Assembly (NCBI RefSeq): GCF_026745355.1
Contig: NC_079204.1
Location: 50,228,285-50,292,284, forward strand
Origin: Beta vulgaris subsp. vulgaris
Lineage: Eukaryota > Streptophyta > Magnoliopsida > Caryophyllales > Amaranthaceae
DNA length: 64,000 nucleotides
Reading direction: 5' to 3'
In this document: one piece after another, positions 25,534-37,000 of the stretch
Layout: the number at the start of each line of letters is the position of its first letter
How positions within the stretch are numbered: the first letter of the stretch is position 1
Position numbers and translations under genes: made by a program
Notes under the pieces: model-generated
The model's input: only the letters and a program-made list of their open reading frames with translations
Databases searched by the model: none
Told to the model about the DNA's origin: nothing

Positions 25534-25607
25534 TAAGACACTTCAAATCTAAACAAAGTCCAAAATTTAAGACTCTCAACTCCCAAGACTACCATAGACT
25601 CTTACTT

Positions 25608-25820
25608 TCGGGCCCACATGCTATGAAGAGAGGGAAATGATCACTGATGCAGTGTAAACGGTAAAGCAATAATCCCCAGTGGCCAGTAGCCCAGTACCAT
25701 GTGGGGGTTGCCGGGTAGATGATTTCTAAAAGAAATATCAAGTGGCCGACAAGTTTACGTACCATTTATGCACTGATAACATTTTTCATTCGTTGCCTGG
25801 TTGATATCAGCATTTAGTAC
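25608..25820 (+). repeat. Segment shared with the GST-A intron
   Basis: About 200 bp similar in order to 35128-35460: CCACATGCTATGAAGAGAG, then AGTGTAAAC, then a ACAA(G/A)(T/C)TTACGTAC block, then GGTTGCCT and GTTGATAT. The 35-kb copy is split by a 157-bp MITE, and a shorter third copy is at 35757-35850. It could be an old duplication of the GST neighbourhood or a transposon family. No GST exon was found near this copy. Confidence 0.65.
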
Positions 25821-26107
25821 AAGGTGCAGTAGGCGGGGGACCAGAGGGGGTTCACTGGACTCCATAAATGAGGTCCATAATCCATTTATGAATGATAAAC
25901 TGGAGTTTTAGGACCCGGTCAGCCATATGGTATGGGCCAGATGATGGGTATCGTGTTGATCAGAATTTCGATGACATTGTTGACGAAGTGAAGTTCCTTA
26001 ATTATTTCTTCAGCAGCAAAGTTGAAGCTTAGAGCACCCTTAGTGGTGATTGAAAACAAAGATCAAGTGGATGATCTTAAAAACAATGCTCTTAGTTAGT
26101 AATTAGT

Positions 26108-27110
26108 AGATCCTGAACCAATGTGTAGGATGAGCATCCTACACCAGCTCCAAAACGCAAGGCAAGAAGAATGAAACGCATCATTCAACATGCAAAAAAG
26201 TAATTGATTTGACAGCTAATGTACATTCCCATTACATCTAGTGTACATGTCGAAAATTCAAAAAGTAACTGATTTGATAGTTACTGTTCAGTATTTAATA
26301 ACTGATTTAATGTCAACCGCCATCATTTCCCCCCATATACTGTTCACCACTTCTCTTTTTTCCACACTCAACCTCCTTGTACATTCTTGGTTTCGTGGTT
26401 GTTCATTAACAAAATCAAAATATACAATGACAGCCCCCAGCTGAAAGTAACCCAATTCCTGAAGCTGATGTCACGTGAGTAATTTGCAATCTTTGTACAC
26501 TGGTGTGTTGATGTTTGTTCACTAATGAAATTCAATATATACAATTACAGTCTCATACCGAAATTTACCACTTCTCACTTTTTCATACTCAACCTCCTTG
26601 TACATTCTTGGCTTCGTGGTTGTTCATTAATAAAATCAAAATGTACAATGACAACCCCCAACTGAAAGTAACCCAATTCCTGAAGCTGATGTCAAGTGAA
26701 TAATTTGCAATCTTTGTACACTGGGTGTATTGATGTTTGTTCACTAATGAAATTCAATATGTACAATTACAGTCCCATACGAAATATGTCAAGCAAGTGA
26801 ATAATTTCCAATCTTTGTACACTGGTGTGTTTGATGTTTGTTCACTAATGAAATTCAATATGTACAATACAGTCTCATACCGAAATTCAATAAAATCACA
26901 ATGTACACTGATGGTCATTGTTTTGATCACTGAAAATCCCCAAATGTACACTCGTATATTATTGTACAACAAACCATATGCATTTGTACATTAAAAAAAT
27001 TGTTTCAAATGATGAGAGAGAAAGAGCTGGTCCACTTTCAAAAATACTGCCAAAAGTCAGCCACATGGGCAAGGTGCAGGATGCTCATCCTACACCTCGG
27101 TGTAGGATCT
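26108..27110. mobile_element. Hairpin-ended TIR element, short copy
   Basis: Both ends carry AGATCCT followed, 10-20 bp inside, by a near-perfect palindrome: GTAGGATGAGCATCCTAC on the left and its inverse on the right. The inside consists of repeated blocks, such as CTTTGTACACTGG...TTGTTCACTAATGAA three times (about 26480, 26705, 26810) and a CCTCCTTGTACATTCTTGG block twice. A second, longer copy is at 43794-50819. The exact target duplication was not resolved, so the superfamily is open. No protein-coding capacity. Confidence 0.7.
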
Positions 27111-27361
27111 AATTTGGGCTTAGTGAGGGTGGTTGACAAAGTGAAGTTCCTCTTTTGTTCCTTGGGACCCACATCGCCACCTTTTCAACCTTTTATTATT
27201 TTTATTCCTTGATAGATATTTGCAAACATTTATCTGATAGATGTTTATCATTTCTCGTTGAAGGGGTATGTGACGGTTTGTGTGGAGGTTAAGTGAATTT
27301 AGAATTCTTGGCGCCAAAAGTTGAAAATAATTGGATCCTTTAATGGTTACCATAGTTTTTA

Positions 27362-27869
27362 TGGATTTTTCACCATGTACCCATGAGATTTTATGAAATT
27401 CATGAGGTACTCCTACTGCTTCGAAAATTTACCAGGTTGTGCTTAAGTTTGCATATAATGTATCGGACACACTTAATAACTTATTGATGTTGATTCTGTT
27501 AACTTGAATGACCTGAAATCACTTATACTTGAACATAATTTGCATATTAACCACATTATACAAAAAATATTCTTCCATAGTTATATAAATTGCCTTTTTT
27601 TAAGATGAAAATAGTTTGAATAGTTGCCTAAGTACCTATTAGGCAATTTTGTTTGTGTTTTAAAAGACTTTGTTGGGAATAATGTGAAATATTAGGTGAA
27701 TTAGTATAGGAGCCAAGTGATTCTAGGTCATTTAAGTTAATATAATCAACACCAATAGAGGGTGTCTGATACATTATATGTAAACTTAAGGGTACCCGAT
27801 GAATTTTTGAAACCTCATGGGTACCTCGTGAATTTCGTAAAACTTTAGGAGCACTTGGTGAAAAATCCT
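27362..27869. mobile_element. MULE-type MITE (508 bp, long inverted ends)
   Basis: Inverted ends of about 190 bp (GGATTTTTCACCATGTACCC and its diverged inverse), flanked by a perfect 9-bp duplication TAGTTTTTA (27353-27361 and 27870-27878). It has no transposase and abuts a Helitron end at 27880. Confidence 0.85.
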
Positions 27870-27879
27870 TAGTTTTTAA

Positions 27880-28177
27880 CTAGCACTATATGCAAGCGAT
27901 GCGTTAGATAACATGTAGAATATTAAATTAATTACTAATTACATCTAATAAATCAGGAATTTTTAAATTTTTAATTTATCCCACTAAATCAGGTATTTTT
28001 TAATTCTTTTAAAAAATTTAGTTGAAATGGAAGTAAGTGATTGCATCGCAAATTTTCTCTATTTTCTTTTTGTTGTGCCTCTTTTATCTCTCTTTTTTAA
28101 TTAATTATGTAGTTACATTCCTTTTTATCTTTATTTTTTTCCTTTTTCTATATTTTTGTATTTCACCCATGTTGCCA
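27880..28177 (-). mobile_element. Helitron 3' end (fragment)
   Basis: On the minus strand a hairpin-forming ACGCATCGCTTGCATATAGTG is followed by CTAG and T, the Helitron 3' end. The matching 5' TC end was not found. The CACTA element at 28178 interrupts the sequence on the other side, so the full extent is unknown. Confidence 0.65.
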
Positions 28178-29734
28178 CACTAGTAGAATAATTGCTTATT
28201 GCTGCGGTGATATTGCTGCGATTTTACCCATACGCAGCAATATATCACGTAAAAAGAAAAGAAAAAATATAAAATAACCATATTGCTGCGGTTTCGGCCG
28301 AAAATCGCAGCAATATGGTTTTAACTGAAATTTTTAAAAAAATTTTGACTATTTGACCAAATATATCGTTGCGGTTTCTGACAAAAACCGCACCAATATA
28401 TTAAAATAATATAAAAAAATATTATTGGAACCTATTGCTGCGGTTCCTAGAAAAAACCGCAGCAATATGCTTTTAGAATAAATATTAAAATAGTGAAGTG
28501 TTGTTATTATGTTATTTACCCAACTAGGGTTTCCCCTCCCCTCTCTCTCCTCCTCTCCCTCTCTCAGATTCATGCCTGTTTCACGCCTCCTCTCTCTCAG
28601 TTTCACGCTTCCTCTCTTTCTCTCTCCTCCCTCTCATCAGTTTCTTTCCTTCTCTCTCCTCCATTTTAGGTGGCGTTGCTCTCAAATTTATGATTGTTCG
28701 TTCTTTATCCTCGTTCTCCTCCCTCATTCTCGTTCTTCGTCGTCTTCAATCCTCCCTCACTAGATGAAGTCCTCGTCGAGATTTCTTCTCGTTGGTCGAA
28801 GACCTCTCGCTTGGTCGTCGTTCCTCAAAAACTCACCTGTCGTAGATCTCGCGCTCGGTCATCCTTCCTCAAAAATTCACTAGTCGAAGGCATCGTGCTC
28901 GGTCGTCGTTCAGATCGAAGACTCGACCCTTCGAAGCCCGCGCTCGGTCGTTGTTCCTCGCGAAGCCTTCGTCGTTCCTCTCGACACAACACTACAGCAG
29001 CATCTCCTACTGCTTGACGACCTCGCATTTTTTGAAGATTTGGACGAAATTAGCCTAGATTCACTTGATTTCCAGAATAATTTAATGTATAATTATCACC
29101 TGAGAAATATAATTTTTCAATTTCATTTCTCAGTTTCTTGATTTTGTTTTAGGGTTTTGTTATTTTCAGTTTCTTATTTTTTAAAATATATTTTTTGTTC
29201 TTATTATATTCTTTGTAATGAGTCATTTAGTTGTAACTGTTTTTTTATTTTAGCTTTTTCATTTTACTTTTTGATTTTTTGTATTATTTATGTAACTAGT
29301 TTTTTATTTTTATATATTAATCAGATTCATATGTCATTTTATCTTAGTTCGTCTGCAAATTTGATGGATAGTGGATGAGTTACTTGCTTGCTTTTACTCT
29401 TTCAAATTTGATAGCAAAATACAAAAAAAAAAAAAAAAAACTACCTGTACCAGGGCCTATTGTTGCGGTTTTGAAAAACAATCGCAGCAATAGCCAAGCT
29501 ATTGATGCGGTTTGTAGCCTAAATCGCAGCAATACGTTGTACGTTTTTAATAAAAAATAAATATATTGTTGCGGTTTTGGATACGAAGCCCAACAATATG
29601 TTCAAATATTGTTGCGGTTTAAAACTGCATCAATATTATTATTACTTATTGCTGCCCCCTTAATTGCCGCGCTCCCAAAACCGTAGCAATAGACCATTTT
29701 TTAACCGCAACAATAAGTATTTATTCTACTAGTG
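28178..29734. mobile_element. Non-autonomous CACTA (En/Spm) transposon with hairpin subterminal repeats
   Basis: TIRs CACTAGTAGAATA and TATTCTACTAGTG with a perfect 3-bp duplication CCA (28175-28177 and 29735-29737). Both subterminal regions hold arrays of short inverted units of the form TATTGCTGCGGTTT...AAACCGCAGCAATA, about four per side, the likely transposase binding sites. The centre (28500-29030) is CT-rich with runs of Ser/Arg-rich frames and looks like a captured 5' leader or exon. 29050-29400 is T-rich and intron-like. No transposase genes. Confidence 0.92.
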
Positions 29735-29741
29735 CCATATA

Positions 29742-30235
29742 CTTCATCTGTTTTTAAATACTTGCTACACTTTCCTAAAATGGACATTATTACTTGCTAC
29801 ATACCATAAATGCATCCTTTTTTTACCCTAAAGATTTTTAAATACTATTAAAAAGTTGGTGATCCCCTGCTTTCTACTCTCTACCTTTCTTAAAAACTCC
29901 CACTTTCTCTATGTATTCATGTAAATAAAAACAAAGGAAATATAATAGAGATACAGGTATACTCATGTTTATAAATCTACTCTCTATTTTTTAATATTTG
30001 ACACGACTTGACGTTTACACACTATTTATAGACTCCCATTTGACCATTTCTTTGGGTTTCTACGCAAATAAAAATATAGTCATGTGCCATCTTGTTAGAT
30101 TCGTCTCGGTATGAACTTTTAAAAAGGCATCTATAATTTTTACTTATAGAGAATTAGAGATATTAATATGGTTAATAATATACATTGGCAAGCGTGTTGT
30201 GAGAAGTGTGTCAAGAATTTTTAAAATAGAAAAAG
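29742..30235. mobile_element. Degenerate Stowaway-like MITE
   Basis: Weak inverted ends (CTTCATCTGTTTTTAAATACT and AATTTTTAAAATAGAAAAAG) flanked by TA. Another CTCCGT-like end starts at 30243, and a similar sequence occurs at 36470-36545. Decayed, so boundaries are approximate. Confidence 0.5.
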
Positions 30236-31022
30236 TATATATTTCCTCCGTTCTAAAATGAAATGAAATGTTTTTCACAAAAAACTCTCACATAAAAGAT
30301 TATTTCATAATGAAGTATAAGAGCATCTATGACCATGAACGAAAGAAAATGTTAATCCCCATCTCTCTACAACTTTCTATCTCATCATCCAAAAAGAATG
30401 TCATGGTTCGTGACCAAATTTCACAAAGTAATCCCACCCATGATACAACATAAAAGTTCATGGCTCATGACGTAACAACAAGTGCTTCGGTTTTTTTCAT
30501 AACAGGAGCTTTGAGCTACCAAATGCTCTAGTTTACAATTGGACCATTTGTAATATGTTCAAATGCTCGTATAAGGTCGGCTATGGGTTAAATACGGAGC
30601 ATGTAAGATCTTAAAAGCGGGAGAATTTGAGGTTTTTTGGACTAATGGTCCTGATCAGTTAATGTGGGAGTTTCCTTTCTACCATACTCAAATCTCCTTC
30701 TTTAGGGCCTGTTAGGATTTATGAAAAACATAATCGATGAAAAATATTTTTTGGTGGAAAACGCAAAGGAAAATTAGTGTTCTTTTTCACCTTAACTTTC
30801 ATTTTTAAATCTCTGTCCAACCAAACAAAGGAAAATAGGAAAATAAAAGGTTTTCCTACAAGACAAACGGAACTTTAATTCCTCCCTTCCTCCACAAGAC
30901 CACAACCACCATTGCCATTGTCAAAAGTCAAAACCGCCACCACGAGGCGCCAACCACTACACCATTGTCACTTTCAATATTAATTAAATAAGGAGTATTG
31001 ATTACATCAGTTCACTGAAAGC
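30236..31022. other. 3' flank of GST-A, no gene recognised
   Basis: AT-rich DNA downstream of the GST-A stop. It includes a single GGGCCTGTTAGG-type end at about 30706 without a clear partner. No further exon was seen. Confidence 0.5.
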
Positions 31023-34000
31023 TTAAAGTATATGTTCCTGGGATCTAATCCCTTGATAAGCTTGCTCCTGCAAGGTCACAGTCTTTTGCCAAGCAGGCCT
31101 AGCCAAGATATCCTTGCACCAAGCACTCACATGGGGGCGTTCGTCAAATATCTTTTTGACGCGGGTACCCATTAGCATATGCAACTGAGGCAAGTGATGA
31201 AGATCAGCCAAGGTGAAGGTTTCACCACCCAAGTACTTTGACTCGCCTAAACGAGCCTCATAGACGTCAAGAACCGTAGCTAACTTTGCCTCGTTCTCGT
31301 CGACTATAGCCTTGTCCGTTTGCATTCCAAACATGCCCTTCAAGACAAGCTCCCATATGAGTTTGCTGGCTGATGGATCAAATTGGTGCGCCTCAACCTC
31401 CATCCAAACACCTCGGGCCACCTTAGGCTTCAACTCCATGCCTACTAGTGCAGTCCCTTTGCCTTCGTAAGCGAATGCTATATATTTTGTAATTGCTCTT
31501 GATTCTGTTAACATAAAAAGTAAATAGTTTTCATTAGAAAGGTTTTCCGCTCCAAAAAAATGTATATTAGTTTAGTCAGTTTAGAAATGATTGATATTAA
31601 GAGATTTTAAGTGTAAAACGTGTAACGTGGTGCAAAAATGGTCATGATATTCATGGCATTGTGGGTTATTTATCATTTGACTAATTGATAGGCCAAGTAT
31701 CTCACCAAAAAGGCTGAAGTCTCCATCTTCAAAAGCTGGTACTTGACCAAATGGCTGTCGTATAAGAGGAGAAAAATTAGTTTTTTTGCATAATCAAAGG
31801 GGAATAACTGATTAAGTATTTGTAAATGTTTAGTTGAAACGAGAACCAAATTCTACAAGTTTAAAGATAATTGTAAGAAGTTAGACAAAACATGCAAGTA
31901 TTTTTATTTTTCAGTACTGAAATTGAGATTGCTAGGACCCCGCCAAGATATTCCTAGACTCTTAGGGCCTGTTTGGTTCAGCTTTGAAGAGTCTCAAGAA
32001 ACGGAATCAAAAATAGACTCCATTATCAGGTGTTTGGTACAATTTTTTTTGTTTCCATTCCTTTACCTTTCTCAATCCTACTCCCTCAATTTGATACCCT
32101 TCTCACTCTTGCGATAACAAATACCGTTAAAGAGAGGAAACATAAATTCACCTTTACAACTCCACTGTGGGTCACCTTGTCATCTGATCAGCACAAGAAT
32201 TTGAAGAAGAAAAACGAAACTGGAAAAAATGAGCTTTGTGGGTTTGAAGAAGATGAAGCCAATTGATGAGAGAGAGGAAAGAAATACACAGTAGTGTGAA
32301 AGTGCGACTGAAAGGTTAAGAAAGGATTGGGGGTTTGTGGGCCTTGTTAAGAAAATGGTAACCAAACAAAATTAGCAAAGGAATGGATTGGGTTAAAACT
32401 TATTCCATTCCTCTAATTCATCTCATTCCATTCTGTTTGTTTTTCGAAAGCCCAACCAAACGGGCCCTTAGACTAATTAAACCTAATCACCTTAGGGAAA
32501 ATTCAACAACCAGACGAATGGCCAAGAAAATGTTAGAAGTCCATTGTACTTCCGGCATTCTGTAATAATTGTATCATTATCATTAGCACATTTTTTAAGA
32601 AATCTAGGAGAGAGATAGATATAGATAAAAAGTAGAAATTATGTGAAAGGAGAAAGATAAAGAGAAAATATTACCAAGTAAGAAGATGTTACAATTAATA
32701 TAAAACTTGCAAATAAGGGATCAGAAACGTTGTAATTAAAAAAGAATGGGGAAGTGAATGGTTACCCTATATCTTGGACAAATGCTAATACGTCTTAAAA
32801 GATGGCTTGCTTTTCACATACTTCCTCCGTGTAGGAAAGCAAAAAAAAGGTCTAGCTATTTATCTCCCGTATTTTTATTCGTATCTTATAATTTTTTTTC
32901 TTTTTTACGTTTTTTAGCATGAATTGAACCCATTTTTCATTTTCACCAACAAAATTTCGATTTCATCGTGGAGGAACCGAATTTTTTTCGGTTGTACCAT
33001 CATGGAACAAAAAAAAAATGGGAAAATTCCTCAGGTACCCCTGAGGTTTGACGTAATTCCCAAATTACCCCCCACATTTGGGGAATTCCTCAGATGCCCC
33101 TGAGATTTGTGTTTGTGCTCAAGATACCCTTACTATGGATGGAAACCTAACGCTGTTAGGTTTTCCTCTCTTTCTCCCCAATTTTCTTTTTCTCTCTCCA
33201 CCCATCATCCTCCATTGATGAACATGGAAGCTTTCTCTCTCCTCCCAACCCATTCTAAAGCCCTAACCACCAACCCCACCACCTCCCCTTCCCCCCCCCC
33301 GAGCCCCCTCTGCCAGCCGCAACCCCCATTTTCGCAATCTCTCTCTCCTCTATTTTCGACTGGGCATCGATTTCGACTAGGTGGGAAAAGGGTGGGGTCG
33401 ATTTCGACAGGGGTCTGGGCGTCGATTTGGACGGGGTTGGGTGGGGGAGGGGTGAGGTTCTTGCGACGGGGGGGGGGGGGGAGGAGGTTGCGGGGTGGGG
33501 CTAATCTGGTGGGGCGGGGGCTACTGGGGTGGTGGAGGGTGGGGAGGGGTGCGGGGTAGGGGAGGGGGCTGCTGGGTGGTGGGGGGTGGGGAGGGGTGTG
33601 GGGTAGGGGAGGGGTGGGGGGAAGAGGAGGTAGTGGTGTTGGGTGGTTAGGGCTTTAGAGTGGGGTGGGAGGAGAGAGAAAGCTTCCATGTTCATCAATG
33701 GAGGATGATGGGTGGAGAGAGAAAAAGAAAATTGGGGAGAAACAGAGGAAAACCTAACGGTGTTAGGTTTTCATCCATAGTAAGGGTATCTTGAGCACAA
33801 ACACAAACCTCAGAGGTATCTAATGAATTCCCCAAATGTGGGGGGTAATTTGGGAATTACGCTAAACCTCAGGGGTACCTGAGGAATTTTCCCAAAAAAA
33901 ATTTATAAACAATACTTTTTTTTAGAAATAATCATAGAGCATGGTTGGAGGACGGAAGAAAAAAAAATAAGAATAAGGCATGGGGAGGCAGCGTGGGGGG

Positions 34001-37000
34001 GTTGCTAGAGGAGCTAGGGAGCTGAAAGGGGATTAGGGTTCGGAGGGTGGGGATGATCGTGGAGGGGAGCTACGGGGGGGGGCTAGGGCTGCTCGTGGGG
34101 TGGGGCTAGGCATGGTGGGGGATGAGAATGCGGTGGTCGGCGGTGGCTAGGGGGCTGTGGTAGTGAGGGCGAAGGTTATATATATTGTGGTGGTGGCGGT
34201 GGCTCGGTGGTTCTGGTTATAGAGGAAGAAAATTAGAGGGAGAAAGAAGAAAAAATATCGTATAAATACGAGAGGTAAACGCTATATACGACAACAAATG
34301 GCGTGGTTGAAAAAAATAGGGAAATTCCTCAGGTACCTCTGAGGTTTGGCGTGATTCCCAAATTACCCTCCACATTTGAAGAATTTCTCGGATACCCCTG
34401 AAGTTTGTATTTGGGCTCAAGATGCCCTTACTATGGACGGAACCCTAACGCCGTTAAATTTCTCCTCTCTCTCCCCAATTTTCTCTCTTCTCTTATTCCC
34501 CCACCACTACCAACACCATCCCCCATCCAGCGACCACCACCCACTCTGGCATCGGCGACCTTACGCCCTCCCTTCGTCGGCCAGAACAACAGCACCCCCG
34601 GCGACCCCACCCTCACCCTTTCCCCTACCCTCGACACCCCACCTTAGCCCTCCCTTTCCCCATTCTCGAGTCCCCCACCCCACCCCGACACCACCCCCTC
34701 CCCCCTTTCCCCTATCGAAAATGGGCCCCCTTCCTTGTCTCCCATCGTGAGTCGATCCCCTCCCGACCTTCCCCACCCAAACCCATAAACCCGCCCTCGA
34801 AATCACCCTAGGCTATTGTTCTGCTCTTCTGGCCGGCGCCAATGTCGAGGGTGAGGGAATTGGGAATGGCGAAGGGAGGAGGTAGGGTCGTTGGCGCCGG
34901 AGTGGAGGAGGGGGTGTGGTAGTGGGTGGGGGAATGGGAGGAGAGAGAAAATTGGGGAGAGAGAGGGAAAACCTAACGGTGTTAGGGTTCTGTCCATAGT
35001 AAGGGTATCTTGAGCCTAAACACAAACCTCGCGGGTATCTAAAGAATTCCTCATTTGTGGAGGTTACTTTGGGAATTACACCAAACCTCAGGTATACCTG
35101 AGGAAAGTTCCCAAAAAAATATATCTTGTACTTTGGGGTCCACATGCTATGAAGAGAGAGAAATATTTAATGATGGAGTGTAAACTGTAAGAGCATGCTC
35201 AACAGTTAACCCTCAAGGGGTTTATGAGGAAAGAGATCATAGAATAAATATTAAACAATGAAGAGAGAGAATAAAAAGAGGAGATAGAGGGTTGCCCATT
35301 TTAATACTTGATGAATCCGTAAAAGAGTTCAATCATTGTATTTGCTCTAAAGTAATCCCTAGTACGATGTGGTGGCTGACGGGTGGCCCACAAACTTACG
35401 TACTGTTTTTGGACTAATAATTTTTTTATTGGTTGCCTAATTGCCTAGTTGATATTAATAAATAGATAGTTTGCTTTTCACCTACTCCCTCTGTCCCAAT
35501 TTAGTTGCTACATTTGCTTTATCACAGTTTACAAGATGCAATTTCAAACACCAATATCTTGAGTTACATATATGAAAAAAATTATAAAAATTATATATTT
35601 GGAATATACACATTGGGGCGAATCAAACAAGATCCAACATGACTATGTTTTTTCTTATGTATATGGAGTAAAAGATAGTCAAAGTTATGACGTGAATAGT
35701 TCCTACGGTCAAAATGTGGCAACTAAATTGGGACGAAGGGAGTACTTCTTCAGGAAAGCAAAAAAAAATGTATATCGTACTTTAGGGTCCACATGTTATT
35801 ATAAGGACTTGAGGAAAGAGTCACAATTAATGATTGAGTGTAAACTTTAAAACACATTGAGAATTGGCTCAAGTGGTAAGTGTTTCGATTTTCCCATATT
35901 TACTAACAAAGTTTAGGGTTCAGTTCCTACCTCAACTATTTGCTTGGGATTTGGGATTTACTAACAAATGTCCGCGGGCCAAGCCTGTGAACAGGCTCGG
36001 CCCATGTTTAGTGGGAAGTACTTTGAAATAGATGAAGGTCTTGTTTGGCAAATAGAGTTTAGCTGTTAGAGTTTAGAGTTTGTTGTTAGAGTTTTAACTT
36101 TTTGTTCAACATATTTAACTGCTGATTTAACAACTTTTTTTATAAATATGTTTGGTAAAAATTAACTGATTGCTAAAAGCTTATTACCATTTGTTTGTGT
36201 GAAATGACATTTATAGATATATAATACATAAGTATAATATAATTAGTAGCGGCAAAAAAGTCATTAAACATATTTTTACCTAATCCTCTAAAGAAAAAGC
36301 TCTTATTATGAGCTTTTTCATTTTCAAAATTTTGATTCTAAAACTTTCTCTAAAACTATTTTTTACCAAACACCCATTTTAAAATTTCTGACTAGTCAAA
36401 CTCTAAAAGTAGTCCAAAACTCTCTTTTTACTCTAATACTCTAATTGTCAAACACCCCCAAAATATATAATTTCTCTATTCTAAAGTAAATGAATATTTT
36501 TTAAAAAAAAAAACTATCACATAAAAGATTATTAATAATGAAGTATAAAGTAAGTCGAACAGATTCATTTGAAAATCGACCCTTCATGCTCCTTTATCAT
36601 GCCAAATGTTTATATTTCAAAGAAAAAAAATTACTATAATATATGGAAGATAGTTGGAGGAAAATGGTCATTGATTTATATTATATAATATTATATATAT
36701 ATATTATTCTTAAAATGATGTAGTATATTATTCTTAAAATCAGGGATTTATGGCTAAGGTCATGTGCAGGGCGAGTAACTTACAATGTCCAATTCTATTA
36801 ATTGTTCGTTCAAAGTAAACTAGCTTTGTATGCACGTGATGTGTGCATTAATTTTGAAATAGTGTCTTATTATCCCAACTAACACAAACAACCACTATGA
36901 GCCTTTAAATAAATAAAATGATAAATTATTCTAATCGACACATAAGACAATTACAAAAGGCAAAAAATGAAAAGATGAGATTGTCCCCCTATTTTTGTGG

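Noticed and set aside
28509..29028. Ser/Arg-rich open frames
   Set aside because: They lie inside the CACTA element and resemble a captured leader; no identifiable protein family.
33107..34806. Pro- or Gly-rich open frames on both strands
   Set aside because: They come from the C/G-rich centres and leader-like arms of two MULE MITEs; no codon pattern or domain.
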